From Hyphomicrobiales bacterium (GTDB taxonomy: Bacteria > Pseudomonadota > Alphaproteobacteria > Rhizobiales > Methyloligellaceae): a stretch of DNA of 64,000 nt. Under the pieces are notes generated by a model. That model did no database searches and was not told the origin of the DNA. It saw only the letters and a program-made list of their open reading frames with translations. Numbering within the stretch: position 1 is the stretch's first letter; the number at the start of each line of letters is the position of its first letter. Positions 35,508 to 44,576 of the stretch are shown here, one piece after another. A program made the translations under genes and the position numbers. Location: positions 1-64,000 of the forward strand of contig JANQLP010000016.1 in the NCBI GenBank assembly GCA_028280515.1, written 5' to 3'.

Positions 35508-37022
35508 ATGTCCGCATCGAATGCATCAGGTACGGACGCTGCTGCCGAGGCGCCGGTCAGGACATTCCCGGACCGGCTGAAGGCGGCGGTTGTCGCCCCG
35601 GTCCGGGCCATGCAGCTGCGCTATCTGCCGTTGCTGATGGTCTATTTCGCCTATGGGGCGCTCGGACTTGTCGGCATCGCCGAGAGCTTCTGGATCAAGC
35701 AGGCGCTGAACATGACGCCTGCGGATCTGGCCGCACTCGGGGTCTGGCTCACGCTGCCCTGGACCATCAAGATGGTGTTCGGCCAGATCGTCGACTCCGT
35801 CGCACTGTTCGGGTCGCAGAGGCGTATCTACGTCTTTCTCGGGGCATCACTGGTCGCCGCCGGGCTGCTGATCCTCGCCGGAGCAGCCGGTGACTGGTTC
35901 CCGGCATACAGCCTCGACGCGCTCTACGTGGCTGCCAAGCTCGCCATCGTCATCGGCATCGTGCTGCAGGACGTGGTCGCCGACGCGATGAGCACTGAAG
36001 TGGTGGACCGGGAGAAGCCCGATGGAACGCCGAGACCGAAAAAGGACGTCGAGCGGGAACTCGCGATGGTTCAGGTGCTCGGCCGCCTGGCGCTGTCGTT
36101 TGGCATTTTCGCTGTCGCCGGGCTGAGCGGGCTTCTGGCGAAAGTTTACAGCTATCAGACCGTTTTCCTGCTCGGCCTTTTCGTGCCGGCGATTTCGGTC
36201 ACCGGCGCGCTGCTGGTACGGTTGCAGAAGGTGCCGAGCAAGCCGATTGACTGGCGCATTCTCGGCGGCGGGTTCGCGTTCGGTGCGGTCGTCGCCGGGC
36301 TCGGGCTTGGCGGCGTGCCCTACAGCCAGGAGCTTGTCTTCGTCGTATCGATGGTCGTCGTCATCGCCATGCTTGCGCGGGTGACGGGCGATCTGAGCGC
36401 GGATGCGCGCCGCAAGATCCTCTACGCAGCCATCATCATTTTTGTGTTCCGGTCCACGCCGCTGGTCGGGGAAGGTTACACTTGGTTCACGATCGATGAA
36501 CTCGGCTTCGATGAGGCGTTCTACGGGACGCTGGCGCAGATCAGCGCCGGACTTGCCATGGCGGGCACCTGGTTGCTGGCGGATACGATTACTCGCCGTC
36601 CCATCGCCAATGTGCTTCTCATCCTGACCGTTCTTTACGCGGCCCTTTCGTTACCGGCCATCGGGCTCGCATACAGGGTCGATCTTTGGACGCAGGAAAT
36701 GTTCGGGTTCGGCGCGCGCACCATTGCCCTGATCAACACCGCAGCGGAATCGCCTTTCGCCCAGCTGTCGATGATCCCGATGCTGACGCTTGTCGCCATC
36801 CATGCGCCGGCCGGACGCCGGGCGACATGGTTTGCGCTGATGGCATCGCTCATGAACCTGGCGCTCGTGGCGGGTCAACTGCAAACCAAGTATCTGAACT
36901 GGATCTTCGAAGTGAACCGGGGCGAGTATGCGGACATTCCGATGCTCGTGGTCACCGCCGTTCTCATCGCGTTCGTGGTGCCCATGACGGCCATTCTGCT
37001 GTTCGGGCGGCGGGCCACGTGA
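35508..37022 (+). CDS. MFS transporter, folate-biopterin (BT1)-like
   Basis: The 504-aa protein has about twelve membrane helices. The opening (AYGALGLVGIAESFWIKQAL then LTLPWTIKMVFGQIVDS) and LQDVVADAMSTEVVDR resemble the BT1/FBT folate-biopterin transporter group and related AmpG/PucC-like carriers. Substrate is therefore uncertain. It lies 60 nt after the GST on the same strand, so they may be co-transcribed. Confidence 0.7.
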   Translation: MSASNASGTDAAAEAPVRTFPDRLKAAVVAPVRAMQLRYLPLLMVYFAYGALGLVGIAESFWIKQALNMTPADLAALGVWLTLPWTIKMVFGQIVDSVALFGSQRRIYVFLGASLVAAGLLILAGAAGDWFPAYSLDALYVAAKLAIVIGIVLQDVVADAMSTEVVDREKPDGTPRPKKDVERELAMVQVLGRLALSFGIFAVAGLSGLLAKVYSYQTVFLLGLFVPAISVTGALLVRLQKVPSKPIDWRILGGGFAFGAVVAGLGLGGVPYSQELVFVVSMVVVIAMLARVTGDLSADARRKILYAAIIIFVFRSTPLVGEGYTWFTIDELGFDEAFYGTLAQISAGLAMAGTWLLADTITRRPIANVLLILTVLYAALSLPAIGLAYRVDLWTQEMFGFGARTIALINTAAESPFAQLSMIPMLTLVAIHAPAGRRATWFALMASLMNLALVAGQLQTKYLNWIFEVNRGEYADIPMLVVTAVLIAFVVPMTAILLFGRRAT

Positions 37023-37097
37023 GACAAAAGTCGGCGACCGGCGGCGTTGCCGGCCGCGGTCAAATCATTATTGTCTTCTGCGGGTTAGGATGGGGCC

Positions 37098-38555
37098 ATG
37101 AGTACGCAGACTGACATCTTCCGCCGCATCGTGAAGGACCGGTTGGGCGACCCGCCGGTGCTTGTCGCGCCGAGCACGTCCGTCAAGGAACTCGTGATGC
37201 GAATGGAGCGCGAGAAGGCGACATGCGCCATCGTCATCAATTCCCGCAACCATCCTGTCGGTATCGTCACCGAGCAGGACGTCACGCGTCGCATCGCCTT
37301 CAAGGCAACGCCGCGCACGCCGGTTTCGAAGATCATGACGTCGCCGCTCATCAGCATTCAGAGCACCGATTACCTTTATCACGCGGTCGCCTTCATGCGG
37401 CGGCGGTCCTTGCGGCATATCCCGGTGCTGAACGAGCGTGGGCATGTGTGCGGCATCCTCTCCCTGAGCGAGGCACTGTCGTTCCTTTCGGAAGAGACGC
37501 TCGAACTCATGCGCATGCTGACCCACGAGGCGACGCTTGATGGGTTGCGCGCGGTCAAGGCAGCGCAGGTGGAACTGGCGGAGGCCCTGTTTGCCGACAA
37601 TGTGCCGGTGCCGGAAGTGCAGTCCCTGCTGACTGACATCAACCGCGATATCCACCGCCGCATTCTGCGCAACCAGCTCGAGGCCATGGCGTCGGAGAAG
37701 AAATGGGGCAAGCCGCCGGTCGATTTCTCGCTGATCATTCTCGGCTCGGGAGGGCGCGGGGAGAATTTCCTGCTCCCTGATCAGGACAACGCCTTCATCC
37801 TCGACGACTATCCCGACAGGCACCAGATGAAGATCGAGCCGTTCTTCATTGAGCTTGCGGAGCGGATGACGAAGGAACTCGACGCGGTCGGGCTGCCGCT
37901 GTGCCGCGGCTACGTGATGGCGACCAATCCCGTCTGGCGCAAGACGCGCACGCAATGGCGCGAACAGGTGACCTACTGGATGCAATCGCGCTCACCGGCG
38001 ACCCTGCGCTACTGCGACATCTTCTTCGACTATGCGCATGCCTTCGGTGCCGTGGACTTTTCCAATGAATTGAGGGACTTCGTGACGGAGATGGGCGCGC
38101 GCAATCCCGGGTTCCTGAAAGACATGTTCTCCATTCAGGAAGATCACACGGTCGCACTCGGCTGGTTCGGGCAGCTCCAGACCGAGACCGTGAACGGGCG
38201 CAAGGGGGTGATCAATCTGAAATATCGCGGCACCCTCCCGCTCGTCGAATCTGCGCGTCTGCTGGCCCTGAAGTACGGAATTCCCGCGACCTCGACATTC
38301 GAGCGTCTGACGCAACTGCACGCGCACGATGCCATCGACGATGACCAGTATGACTATCTGATCAGCGGCCTCGATTACATCACGCGTCTGCTGCTGCGCC
38401 AGCAACTGGAGGACTTCAGGGCGAACGATGATATCGGCAACTTCGTGCCAAAGGTGAACCTGTCCAAACGCGAACGGGTGTATCTGGTTGAGTGTTTCCG
38501 CGCGATTGATGATCTGAGAGGGCGTCTCAGTTCCGAGTTCACGATGGAGTTTTAG
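37098..38555 (+). CDS. CBS-domain and DUF294 putative nucleotidyltransferase
   Basis: The 485-aa cytoplasmic protein has two CBS motifs (residues about 20-135; VGIVTEQDVTRRI and RHIPVLNERGHVCGILSLSE), then a DUF294 nucleotidyltransferase domain with SLIILGSGGRGE and DQDNAFI. Similar proteins are GlnD-like signal-transduction enzymes that read adenine nucleotides. The C-terminal helical part is the DUF294_C domain. No partner gene adjoins it. It is convergent with the bufferin operon and overlaps bufC's end by 4 bp. Confidence 0.85.
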   Translation: MSTQTDIFRRIVKDRLGDPPVLVAPSTSVKELVMRMEREKATCAIVINSRNHPVGIVTEQDVTRRIAFKATPRTPVSKIMTSPLISIQSTDYLYHAVAFMRRRSLRHIPVLNERGHVCGILSLSEALSFLSEETLELMRMLTHEATLDGLRAVKAAQVELAEALFADNVPVPEVQSLLTDINRDIHRRILRNQLEAMASEKKWGKPPVDFSLIILGSGGRGENFLLPDQDNAFILDDYPDRHQMKIEPFFIELAERMTKELDAVGLPLCRGYVMATNPVWRKTRTQWREQVTYWMQSRSPATLRYCDIFFDYAHAFGAVDFSNELRDFVTEMGARNPGFLKDMFSIQEDHTVALGWFGQLQTETVNGRKGVINLKYRGTLPLVESARLLALKYGIPATSTFERLTQLHAHDAIDDDQYDYLISGLDYITRLLLRQQLEDFRANDDIGNFVPKVNLSKRERVYLVECFRAIDDLRGRLSSEFTMEF

Positions 38556-39337
38556 GTCTGCCGCTCCACGCGTGTGACAAGGCCCGCATCGATCCAGCCC
38601 TGGAGGTACTGCGCCGCCCGTGCCGCCGCGTTTTCCTCCCCGCCATAGATCGACAGCATCTCGCACAGAACGGAAAAGCGGACGCCCTTCGCCGCTTCGT
38701 CCCACATCATCGCCTCATCTGACGGGAGTGGCCGGAACGACGCCATTCCGTTCGAACGGTAGACGATCAGTTGCCGCGTCTCGCCGGGTGTCTTGGTGTC
38801 GGGGGGCGCTTCTTCATTGTGCAGGGCGCGCCAGATATCGGCTGCGTTGGTGGCCTGGTCGAGCCGCCGCGTTGCCGGATGGGGCGCGAAGGTCAGTTTC
38901 GGCCAGGCTTCCGGCGGAATCACCGTCAGATCGGCCATATCGACCGTCGGCGCGTCGGGCGCGTCGAATACATCATTGAGCGCGCGTTCAAGATCGGCGA
39001 GGTCGCCGAGCGCCGGCAACGCCTTGTAGGGTTCCGATTTGCGCAGGAATTCCGGCAGTTTGGTGCCGAACCAGCGTGCATTTGGTGTGCCCGAGGGATG
39101 GCCTCCAGCAAACCCGCGCGCCATTTGCCGGAATTGATCATCGCCCATGTAAGCGTTGAGCTTTTCGTAGTCGTTCGAAAGGAATTCCATCAGTCGCTCC
39201 GTATACGCATGACGGTATACGTTCAGGAGGACCGCTCGGTTCTCTTTTGAGGTGTCGACGAGTTCGCCAAGCACGGCGTCGTCGCCATCGATCACGGCGC
39301 GCTGGAACTCATCCTGAAGGCTCGCCAGGTCTTTCAT
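38552..39337 (-). CDS. DUF2063 protein, BufC/HvfC-like partner of the MNIO enzyme
   Basis: The 261-aa protein matches the DUF2063 family (N-terminal LQDEFQRAVIDGD and LNVYRHAYTERLMEFLSNDY), the recognition partner of DUF692 (MNIO) enzymes. It would bind the precursor leader and present its cysteines to BufB. It overlaps the BufB stop by four bases and is the last gene of the bufferin operon. Confidence 0.85.
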   Translation of the reverse strand: MKDLASLQDEFQRAVIDGDDAVLGELVDTSKENRAVLLNVYRHAYTERLMEFLSNDYEKLNAYMGDDQFRQMARGFAGGHPSGTPNARWFGTKLPEFLRKSEPYKALPALGDLADLERALNDVFDAPDAPTVDMADLTVIPPEAWPKLTFAPHPATRRLDQATNAADIWRALHNEEAPPDTKTPGETRQLIVYRSNGMASFRPLPSDEAMMWDEAAKGVRFSVLCEMLSIYGGEENAAARAAQYLQGWIDAGLVTRVERQT

Positions 39338-40194
39338 GCGTTGACGGAGGCTTTGGGCGTGCTCAGAACTTCCGCCGCAATCCCTCGTGCGATATCGAGC
39401 TCGTCAATGAGCTCGGCCAGCGGCGGAATGTCGTCGTCGCGTTCGATGATCGTCGAGACGGGGCCGAAGCGCTGAAGCGCGTAGCGATAGAGGTCCCAGA
39501 CGTCGTCGCACACGGGCGCATCGTGGGTATCGATGATGTGCGTCTCCATATGGGAATGGCCTGCGACATGGAACTGGAGGACCCGGTCCGCCGGGATTCC
39601 GTCAATGAACTCCCTGGGATCGTACTCGTGGTTGAAGGCGCTGACATAGACATTGTTGACGTCGAACAGCAGCCAGCATCCCGTGCGCCGCGTGAGTTCG
39701 GCGATGAACTCCCACTCCGGCATCTCCGAGCGCCCGAAGCTCACGTAACTCGAGACGTTTTCCAGGGTGAGGGGACGACCCAGATAGTCCTGTACCTGGT
39801 GGACGCGGGATGTGACGTGGTCGAGCGCCTCCTGCGTATAGGGGATCGGCAAAAGGTCGTGCAGGTTGACGCCGTGCACGCCGGTCCAGCACAGATGATC
39901 GGAAATCCAGCGCGGCTCGAACCGCTCCGCCAGGCTTTTGAGCGCGGCGAGATAGTCCATGTTCAGGGCAGCCGTCGAGGCAATCGACAGGGACACGCCA
40001 TGCATGACGATTGGATATCGTGTGCGAATCCGTTCGAGAATCTGCAAGGGCTGGCCGCCCCGCACCATGTAGTTTTCGGAAATCACCTCGAACCAGTCGA
40101 CCGGCGGATCGTGATTGAGGATTTCCGGATAGTGGACCGGCCGGAGACCGAGGCCGAAGCCGATGAATTCGGGCTTTTGTGCACTCTGACTCAT
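39334..40194 (-). CDS. DUF692 multinuclear iron oxidase, BufB/HvfB-like
   Basis: The 286-aa enzyme has the TIM-barrel MNIO features FGLGLRPVHYPEIL, IVMHGVSLSIAST, LTLENVSSYVSF, LLFDVNNVYVSAFNHEYDP and QFHVAGHSHM, which hold His, Glu, Asp and Asn iron ligands. Such enzymes modify cysteines of ribosomal peptides using oxygen; BufB converts bufferin cysteines to thiooxazole or oxazolone groups. ATG of MSQSAQK is chosen; 40263 is upstream within the hairpin region. It overlaps BufC by four bases. Confidence 0.9.
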   Translation of the reverse strand: MSQSAQKPEFIGFGLGLRPVHYPEILNHDPPVDWFEVISENYMVRGGQPLQILERIRTRYPIVMHGVSLSIASTAALNMDYLAALKSLAERFEPRWISDHLCWTGVHGVNLHDLLPIPYTQEALDHVTSRVHQVQDYLGRPLTLENVSSYVSFGRSEMPEWEFIAELTRRTGCWLLFDVNNVYVSAFNHEYDPREFIDGIPADRVLQFHVAGHSHMETHIIDTHDAPVCDDVWDLYRYALQRFGPVSTIIERDDDIPPLAELIDELDIARGIAAEVLSTPKASVNA

Positions 40195-40222
40195 GTGGGA
40201 GGCACTGGTCCGGTTACGGCGT

Positions 40223-40248
40223 GACCCGCCGGCGAAAGCCGGCGGGTC
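40223..40248. promoter_or_regulatory. 11-bp hairpin between bufA and bufB
   Basis: GACCCGCCGGC-GAAA-GCCGGCGGGTC is a perfect 11-bp stem with a 4-nt loop in the 75-nt gap after the bufferin stop and before BufB. No T run follows on the transcribed minus strand. It could stabilise the precursor mRNA, or attenuate transcription into the enzyme genes, so that more substrate than enzyme is made. Confidence 0.6.
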
Positions 40249-40269
40249 CGCGTATTGCGGCATTCGCAG

Positions 40270-40530
40270 TCAGCTTTGCGTGGTCTTGCCACCCTTGGCT
40301 TCACACTCAGCCTTCGTCAGCGACACGAAACCCTGACCTTTGCAGGCGTTCTTGCCCTTGCAGTCGTTGCTTGCGGTCTTGCAGGCGCCCTGGCCCTTAC
40401 AGGCGTTGACCCCGAAACACTGAACCTTTTCCTGCGCCTGGGCGGAACTCGGTACGGCAACGGCGCCGCCGATCACGAGCGCGGCTGCGGCGGCGGCAAT
40501 CGTCACACCGGACGTCTTGGTCAGTTTCAT
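40270..40530 (-). CDS. Bufferin precursor (periplasmic metallophore RiPP, CKGQG type)
   Basis: The 86-aa precursor has a Sec-type leader (residues about 8-33, ending SSAQAQ) and a Cys-rich core with six cysteines (38, 44, 50, 57, 63, 76). NACKGQG occurs twice (42-48 and 61-67), in the pattern of the BufA2/HvfA-type small proteins. With BufB and BufC downstream, the cysteines should be modified and the exported peptide should bind copper. GGGAG at good spacing precedes the ATG. No DoxX-like BufD gene is present. The system type is firm from gene set and motif; metal is inferred from studied members. Confidence 0.85.
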   Translation of the reverse strand: MKLTKTSGVTIAAAAAALVIGGAVAVPSSAQAQEKVQCFGVNACKGQGACKTASNDCKGKNACKGQGFVSLTKAECEAKGGKTTQS

Positions 40531-40562
40531 TGTTGATACTCCCGTCGGCTACTTGATGATGT

Positions 40563-40581
40563 TTGCGGTCTTCGACCGCAA
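40563..40581. promoter_or_regulatory. Inverted repeat upstream of the bufferin gene
   Basis: TTGCGGTC-TTC-GACCGCAA is a perfect 8-bp-arm dyad about 33 nt upstream of the precursor start. It may be an operator or a 5' leader hairpin. No sigma-factor or copper-repressor gene is nearby to suggest the regulator. Confidence 0.5.
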
Positions 40582-40747
40582 GTGAGCGCAATGCTCTCTA
40601 CAGAGACGATCAGCCTACAACTTCAGATGCACCGGAATTGGGAGAATTGTGGGCGAAATCGTGAGATCTCAGGCAGCCGCGGACGCGCAGATCAGGTCTG
40701 CGAGGCAGCTGCTCTGATGGCGCGTGAACGTCAGATGCGGTGTTGAT

Positions 40748-41368
40748 CTACTCCGCCGCCGTGATCTTCTTGACGCGGGCGGAGATGGAGTGGCGCAACT
40801 TGTGAAAGCCGCGCGCGCCTTCCGAGGTCATCCAGTTCATCTGAATGGAGCAACGCTTTCCTTCGAAAGGCCCATGGCCGTGCCACGAGCGTTCGGAGCG
40901 TTTGAACACGAGCAATGTGCCGTTGTCGGGGGGGACTTCTTCCGCGAAGTCCTCAAGATCGTCGCCGCTTCGCAGCATGCGCAGCTTTCCGCCGTCATGC
41001 GCCCAGTCCTTGTTGAGATACAGCAGTACCGTGATGATCTTGTCTTTGGAATCTGTATGGATCTTTCCATCGCTGCTGCGGCAGTAACCGCGCAGGGAGT
41101 ACATTTTCGGCTGGCCCACAAGAGCCACGCCGAACTTGTCCGCGATCGCGGTCTCGAACTCCGGACCGTCAAGCTGGTCGACAAGGGACTGCACGCCGGG
41201 CGGCATGTCTACGCTGTCGAGCGGGTATGAACCGCCCTTCAGCACGGGATAATCGGACATGATCTCGTCCAGACTCGAAGGCGGCAGAAAACCGGGCACG
41301 ATCGTATATTCGAATGGATCCGTCCTGAGTTCGGCCGTCTTCAGCATGTCGATGTTCAACTGAACCAT
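40748..41368 (-). CDS. 2-oxoglutarate/Fe(II)-dependent oxygenase family protein
   Basis: The 206-aa protein shows a 2OG-Fe(II) jelly-roll: first metal ligands in GKIHTDSKDKIITVLLYLN (HxD), and the distal ligand and 2OG-binding Arg in RSWHGHGPFEGKRCSIQMNW. It could hydroxylate a sugar, lipid or protein. It follows the ELM1-like gene by 5 nt, with GAGGGA in that gene's stop region as ribosome site, so it is co-translated. Function unknown. Confidence 0.8.
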   Translation of the reverse strand: MVQLNIDMLKTAELRTDPFEYTIVPGFLPPSSLDEIMSDYPVLKGGSYPLDSVDMPPGVQSLVDQLDGPEFETAIADKFGVALVGQPKMYSLRGYCRSSDGKIHTDSKDKIITVLLYLNKDWAHDGGKLRMLRSGDDLEDFAEEVPPDNGTLLVFKRSERSWHGHGPFEGKRCSIQMNWMTSEGARGFHKLRHSISARVKKITAAE

Positions 41369-41373
41369 TGATG

Positions 41374-42435
41374 TTATCCCTCGACAGCAAATGTCCGTTT
41401 CTGGTTCCAGCGCCGCCTGATTTCCTCGGCGATTTGGGAGGCGGCATCTAACGGTACGTAGGTCCAGCTTTCAAGCTGTTCGAAGCGCTCGGGCAGGCAC
41501 CGCGTTGCGCCATATCGCCGCAAACTCTCATGAAACCGGTCGAATTTCGCCGAGCCGCCGGCGGGCTCGAAGACGTAAACCGGCTTGCCGGTGGCGCAGG
41601 CTTCACCGGTCATGTTGATGGAGTCGGCGGTGACGATGAACAGGTCCCCATGAGCCAGCCAGTGCTCGTAGGGGTTCTCTCCGCTGCCTGACCACATGAT
41701 CCGGGGCGACGCCGCAGTAGCGTCCTTGACCGCCTGCATGGCGTGATCGGGCGTGCGGCGGGATACCGTGATCAGAAAGCTCACACCAAGCGTGGCGAGC
41801 GAGGCGAGGGATGCGCCGAGCCGGGCGGAGTCCTCGGCGGTGAATTTGTAGATTGCATTCGGTCCCCCGAGGATCACTGTCACACGTGGCTCCGGCAGGG
41901 CGGCGATCTCTTTGGGAACTCGCCGCCGCAGCTCACTCAGTCGTTCGGGCGAGAATCTGTGCGGTGCCGTCAGCGTGTGCATTACGTTCTCGCCCGTAAG
42001 CCGGTCATGAGCGGGAACGGCGATGAAGTCGGCGCTGTCCGCGCCCGTTCGCGGGTCCTGAATGATGATCGTAAAGGTCTCCGGTGATGCCTTCCTGATG
42101 GCGCGAAGAGCCGGGATGCTCAGCCGACCTGTCGCCAGAGCGATATCGGGCCACGGCGGAGCGAACTGGTTTCCCGCCTTCCCGAAACCTTCGCGCGGGT
42201 CGACGCCGATCCACGGCGCCAGCAAGCGCCAGATGCCACGCGGGCTGACGCGCTTGACTTCGATATCCGCCCCCAGGGCCCGGGCGACCCCCATGACCTG
42301 GACCTCCATGCCTGCCTTACCGTCCGTGATGACCCAGGCGCGCCGTTCCTCCAACGGATGCCGGCCCGGCGCCGAAGCCCGCCTTTCGGCGCGCTTTCCG
42401 GTTGATTTCGGTCGGGAGCGGTTCGGTTCCGGCAA
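41374..42435 (-). CDS. ELM1-like (DUF1022) family protein
   Basis: The 353-aa protein matches the mitochondrial-fission ELM1/DUF1022 family, found in plant mitochondria and in alphaproteobacteria. Supporting text: VITDGKAGMEVQVMGVARAL, RTGADSADFIAVPAHDRLTG, VILGGPNAIYKF and VTADSINMTGEACATGKPVY. The fold resembles glycosyltransferase GT-B and some relatives are called nucleotide-sugar epimerases. The first 30 residues are basic and low-complexity, so a later start is possible. It leads a two-gene unit with the oxygenase. Confidence 0.8.
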   Translation of the reverse strand: MPEPNRSRPKSTGKRAERRASAPGRHPLEERRAWVITDGKAGMEVQVMGVARALGADIEVKRVSPRGIWRLLAPWIGVDPREGFGKAGNQFAPPWPDIALATGRLSIPALRAIRKASPETFTIIIQDPRTGADSADFIAVPAHDRLTGENVMHTLTAPHRFSPERLSELRRRVPKEIAALPEPRVTVILGGPNAIYKFTAEDSARLGASLASLATLGVSFLITVSRRTPDHAMQAVKDATAASPRIMWSGSGENPYEHWLAHGDLFIVTADSINMTGEACATGKPVYVFEPAGGSAKFDRFHESLRRYGATRCLPERFEQLESWTYVPLDAASQIAEEIRRRWNQKRTFAVEG

Positions 42436-42658
42436 ACCCTAGATCCCTCGCTGAAGAAACAAATGTGAAGTCATCGGGCGGATGAATTTGCAGAGCTTTC
42501 TCATTCGAGTAATATCATTGCTCCCGGCACGCATTTGGGGCTGAACCTTGCTCCATTATCTTGCGTGCTTTTAGCGGCTCAGCGTTGCGGCTGTCCATCG
42601 TGAACGACGCTGGCCGGCGGATCGGCCGTATTCGGCAGGCGAGAGGTATCTCAACGCG

Positions 42659-43141
42659 ATGGTTGCTGCGCGTCTCGACAAGACCGATTGGCTTATTCTC
42701 AAGGAGCTCCAGACAAACGGCAGAATGACCAATGTCGAGCTGGCGCGGAGGGTCGGCATTTCCGCGCCCCCGTGCCTGCGCCGTGTCCGCGCTCTGGAGG
42801 AAGCCGGCATCATCGATGGGTACTGCGCCCTGATCGACGAGAAAAAGGCCGGGTTCGACGTTATGGCATTTGCGATGGTCGGGCTCCATCGCCAGTCGGA
42901 GGCCGACCTGGTTGCTTTCGAAGAACGCGCGGGCACCTGGCCACTGGTGCGCGAGTGCTTCATGCTCTCCGGGGAAATCGATTTCATACTGAAGTGTGTG
43001 GCGCTGGATCTCAGCGCCTTTCAGGACTTCATCATCAATGATCTGACTGCGGCGCCGAATGTCGACAGCGTCAAGACGTCGCTGGCCATTCGCCGGTCAA
43101 AGTTCGAGACGGGAATTCCAATCGGTGACGAGCAGTCCTAG
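42659..43141 (+). CDS. Lrp/AsnC family transcriptional regulator
   Basis: The 160-aa protein has the AsnC winged HTH (DWLILKELQTNGRMTNVELA and RRVGISAPPCLRRVRALEEA) and the RAM ligand domain. It should respond to an amino acid. It is divergent from the ELM1-like gene across 222 nt. Its stop TAG forms the start of repeat copy 3. Confidence 0.9.
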   Translation: MVAARLDKTDWLILKELQTNGRMTNVELARRVGISAPPCLRRVRALEEAGIIDGYCALIDEKKAGFDVMAFAMVGLHRQSEADLVAFEERAGTWPLVRECFMLSGEIDFILKCVALDLSAFQDFIINDLTAAPNVDSVKTSLAIRRSKFETGIPIGDEQS

Positions 43142-43278
43142 AGCAAAATCCGATTAGGTTGACTCACCCTGTTTCAACCTGATCGGACAAATTTGCTCTA
43201 TATCTTAAAGTGTTAGAGCATCTTTATGCGTTCGGATTTCGCGACGAAACGCGTCAATCTGAACGCATGATGCTCTAG
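43139..43278. repeat. Dispersed two-hairpin repeat, copy 3 (full)
   Basis: The full 140-bp element has hairpin A (arms TAGAGCAAAA... and ...TTTGCTCTA with a 3-nt bulge and loop CTCACCCTGTT), a spacer TATCTTAAAGTGT, and hairpin B (arms TAGAGCATC... and ...GATGCTCTA, inner CGCG pairs, also with a 3-nt bulge). It lies between the convergent Lrp and DUF2336 genes. The Lrp stop codon is its first bases. Confidence 0.9.
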
Positions 43279-43287
43279 ACACGCGTC

Positions 43288-44430
43288 TCATTCACTGTTT
43301 TCGATGGGCATTGCGCCCTTCATCTGGCCCTGCTTCTTCGAAAAGCGGATGATCTTCTCTGCCGTGTCCGGGGTCATGCCCTCATAGCGGCGCATCAGGC
43401 CGACAAAATCGGTGACCGGTGTGTTGGTCCTCGCTTCGCGCAGTTGCAGAAGTGCGGTGAATGTGGCCGGTGAGAGCCGGTTTGCCTTGCACAGAACCAT
43501 GAGTGCTGAGACATGCGCCTCGCAGAGGCAATGTGAAATCATGGCCTCGTCAAGTTTGGCGAGCTCCGACAAGGCCTGGATGACCAGCGGATAATCCCTG
43601 GCCTTCGCAACTTCGAGCAGGTGTTTTTCAAGGGCAGCGCCCTGCAGGCGGGGCTTTTTGACCGTCTGCTCCGCGTTCGGCTGATCGCCATCGGCGGACA
43701 TGCTGTCTTGGTCCGGTTCAGCTTCCGCGTCTTGCGTTTCAGCGACGACTGTATCTGCCTGGTCATGCGGCTCCCCGCCCTCGTCTGTCATCAACAGCGT
43801 CTGCGTCACGTTTTGCCAGAAATCGGACGCGGCAAGCCGCTTCAAGCGGCGGATTGGATTTGAGGGGACGTCGCGGCGCATCCTCAGGATGCTCTCGATC
43901 TCCGCATGGTCTTCCACGACCGCTTTGAGTTCGGCGATGCTGTTCGCTGACAGCTCGGCGCTTACATTCTGCACGATCGCCTGCAAGACACGCCGTTCGC
44001 CGCGTCGAACAAGGATGTCGGTTACGGGGCATGTAAGATCATGCCGGTGCGCGGTTGCGACCAGGTGGTCCTGATCCACCTCCAACGTGATCGAGACGAG
44101 ATCTCCTTCGCGCAGGCCGATCGCGTACTGGAGAATGGGTCTCGCGACACATATCTCGTCTCGCGCCAGTTGGTGCAAGAGGCTGTTCGGAACAGTTTCG
44201 GCCGTCGCCATGCGCTCGGCGAAGCGCGCGCGTGCGATCGGATCAACGACGTTGGCCATCCGCGCAAGGACGTCGCCAAACGCCGCCTGATCGGCCGCGG
44301 ACTGCCGATCCGCGGTCATCAAATAGAGATCGGCGACCTTGTTCAACAACTCGTCCGGTTTGCTTTCGCCATCCGAACTCATCAGGTCAGTGATCTCGTC
44401 CAGGCACTCGCGCGTGCGAACCATCCCCAT
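43288..44430 (-). CDS. DUF2336 protein, paralogue 1
   Basis: The 380-aa cytoplasmic protein has the helical DUF2336 architecture: an N-terminal repeat region with MTADRQSAADQAAFGDVLARM and ARDEICVARPILQYA, a variable acidic middle (about 220-260, ETQDAEAEPDQDSM) and a conserved C-terminal block with ISHCLCEAHVSALMVLCKAN. Function is unknown in the family. It is the last of three tandem paralogues on this strand and is the most divergent. A possible start two codons in (MVRTRE) cannot be excluded. Confidence 0.8.
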   Translation of the reverse strand: MGMVRTRECLDEITDLMSSDGESKPDELLNKVADLYLMTADRQSAADQAAFGDVLARMANVVDPIARARFAERMATAETVPNSLLHQLARDEICVARPILQYAIGLREGDLVSITLEVDQDHLVATAHRHDLTCPVTDILVRRGERRVLQAIVQNVSAELSANSIAELKAVVEDHAEIESILRMRRDVPSNPIRRLKRLAASDFWQNVTQTLLMTDEGGEPHDQADTVVAETQDAEAEPDQDSMSADGDQPNAEQTVKKPRLQGAALEKHLLEVAKARDYPLVIQALSELAKLDEAMISHCLCEAHVSALMVLCKANRLSPATFTALLQLREARTNTPVTDFVGLMRRYEGMTPDTAEKIIRFSKKQGQMKGAMPIENSE

Positions 44431-44576
44431 CTCGCATCAGCTAAAAATAAACCACAGTGTCTCAGGAGGTGGTTTCTAATGCCCTAAGACATATGGCAAT
44501 TGAGGAATTGTGGTTCGAAGCAACTATTGCGAGCAGTGAAATATTTATACAGCCATTGCGCGCGCGTGGTGCGGTA

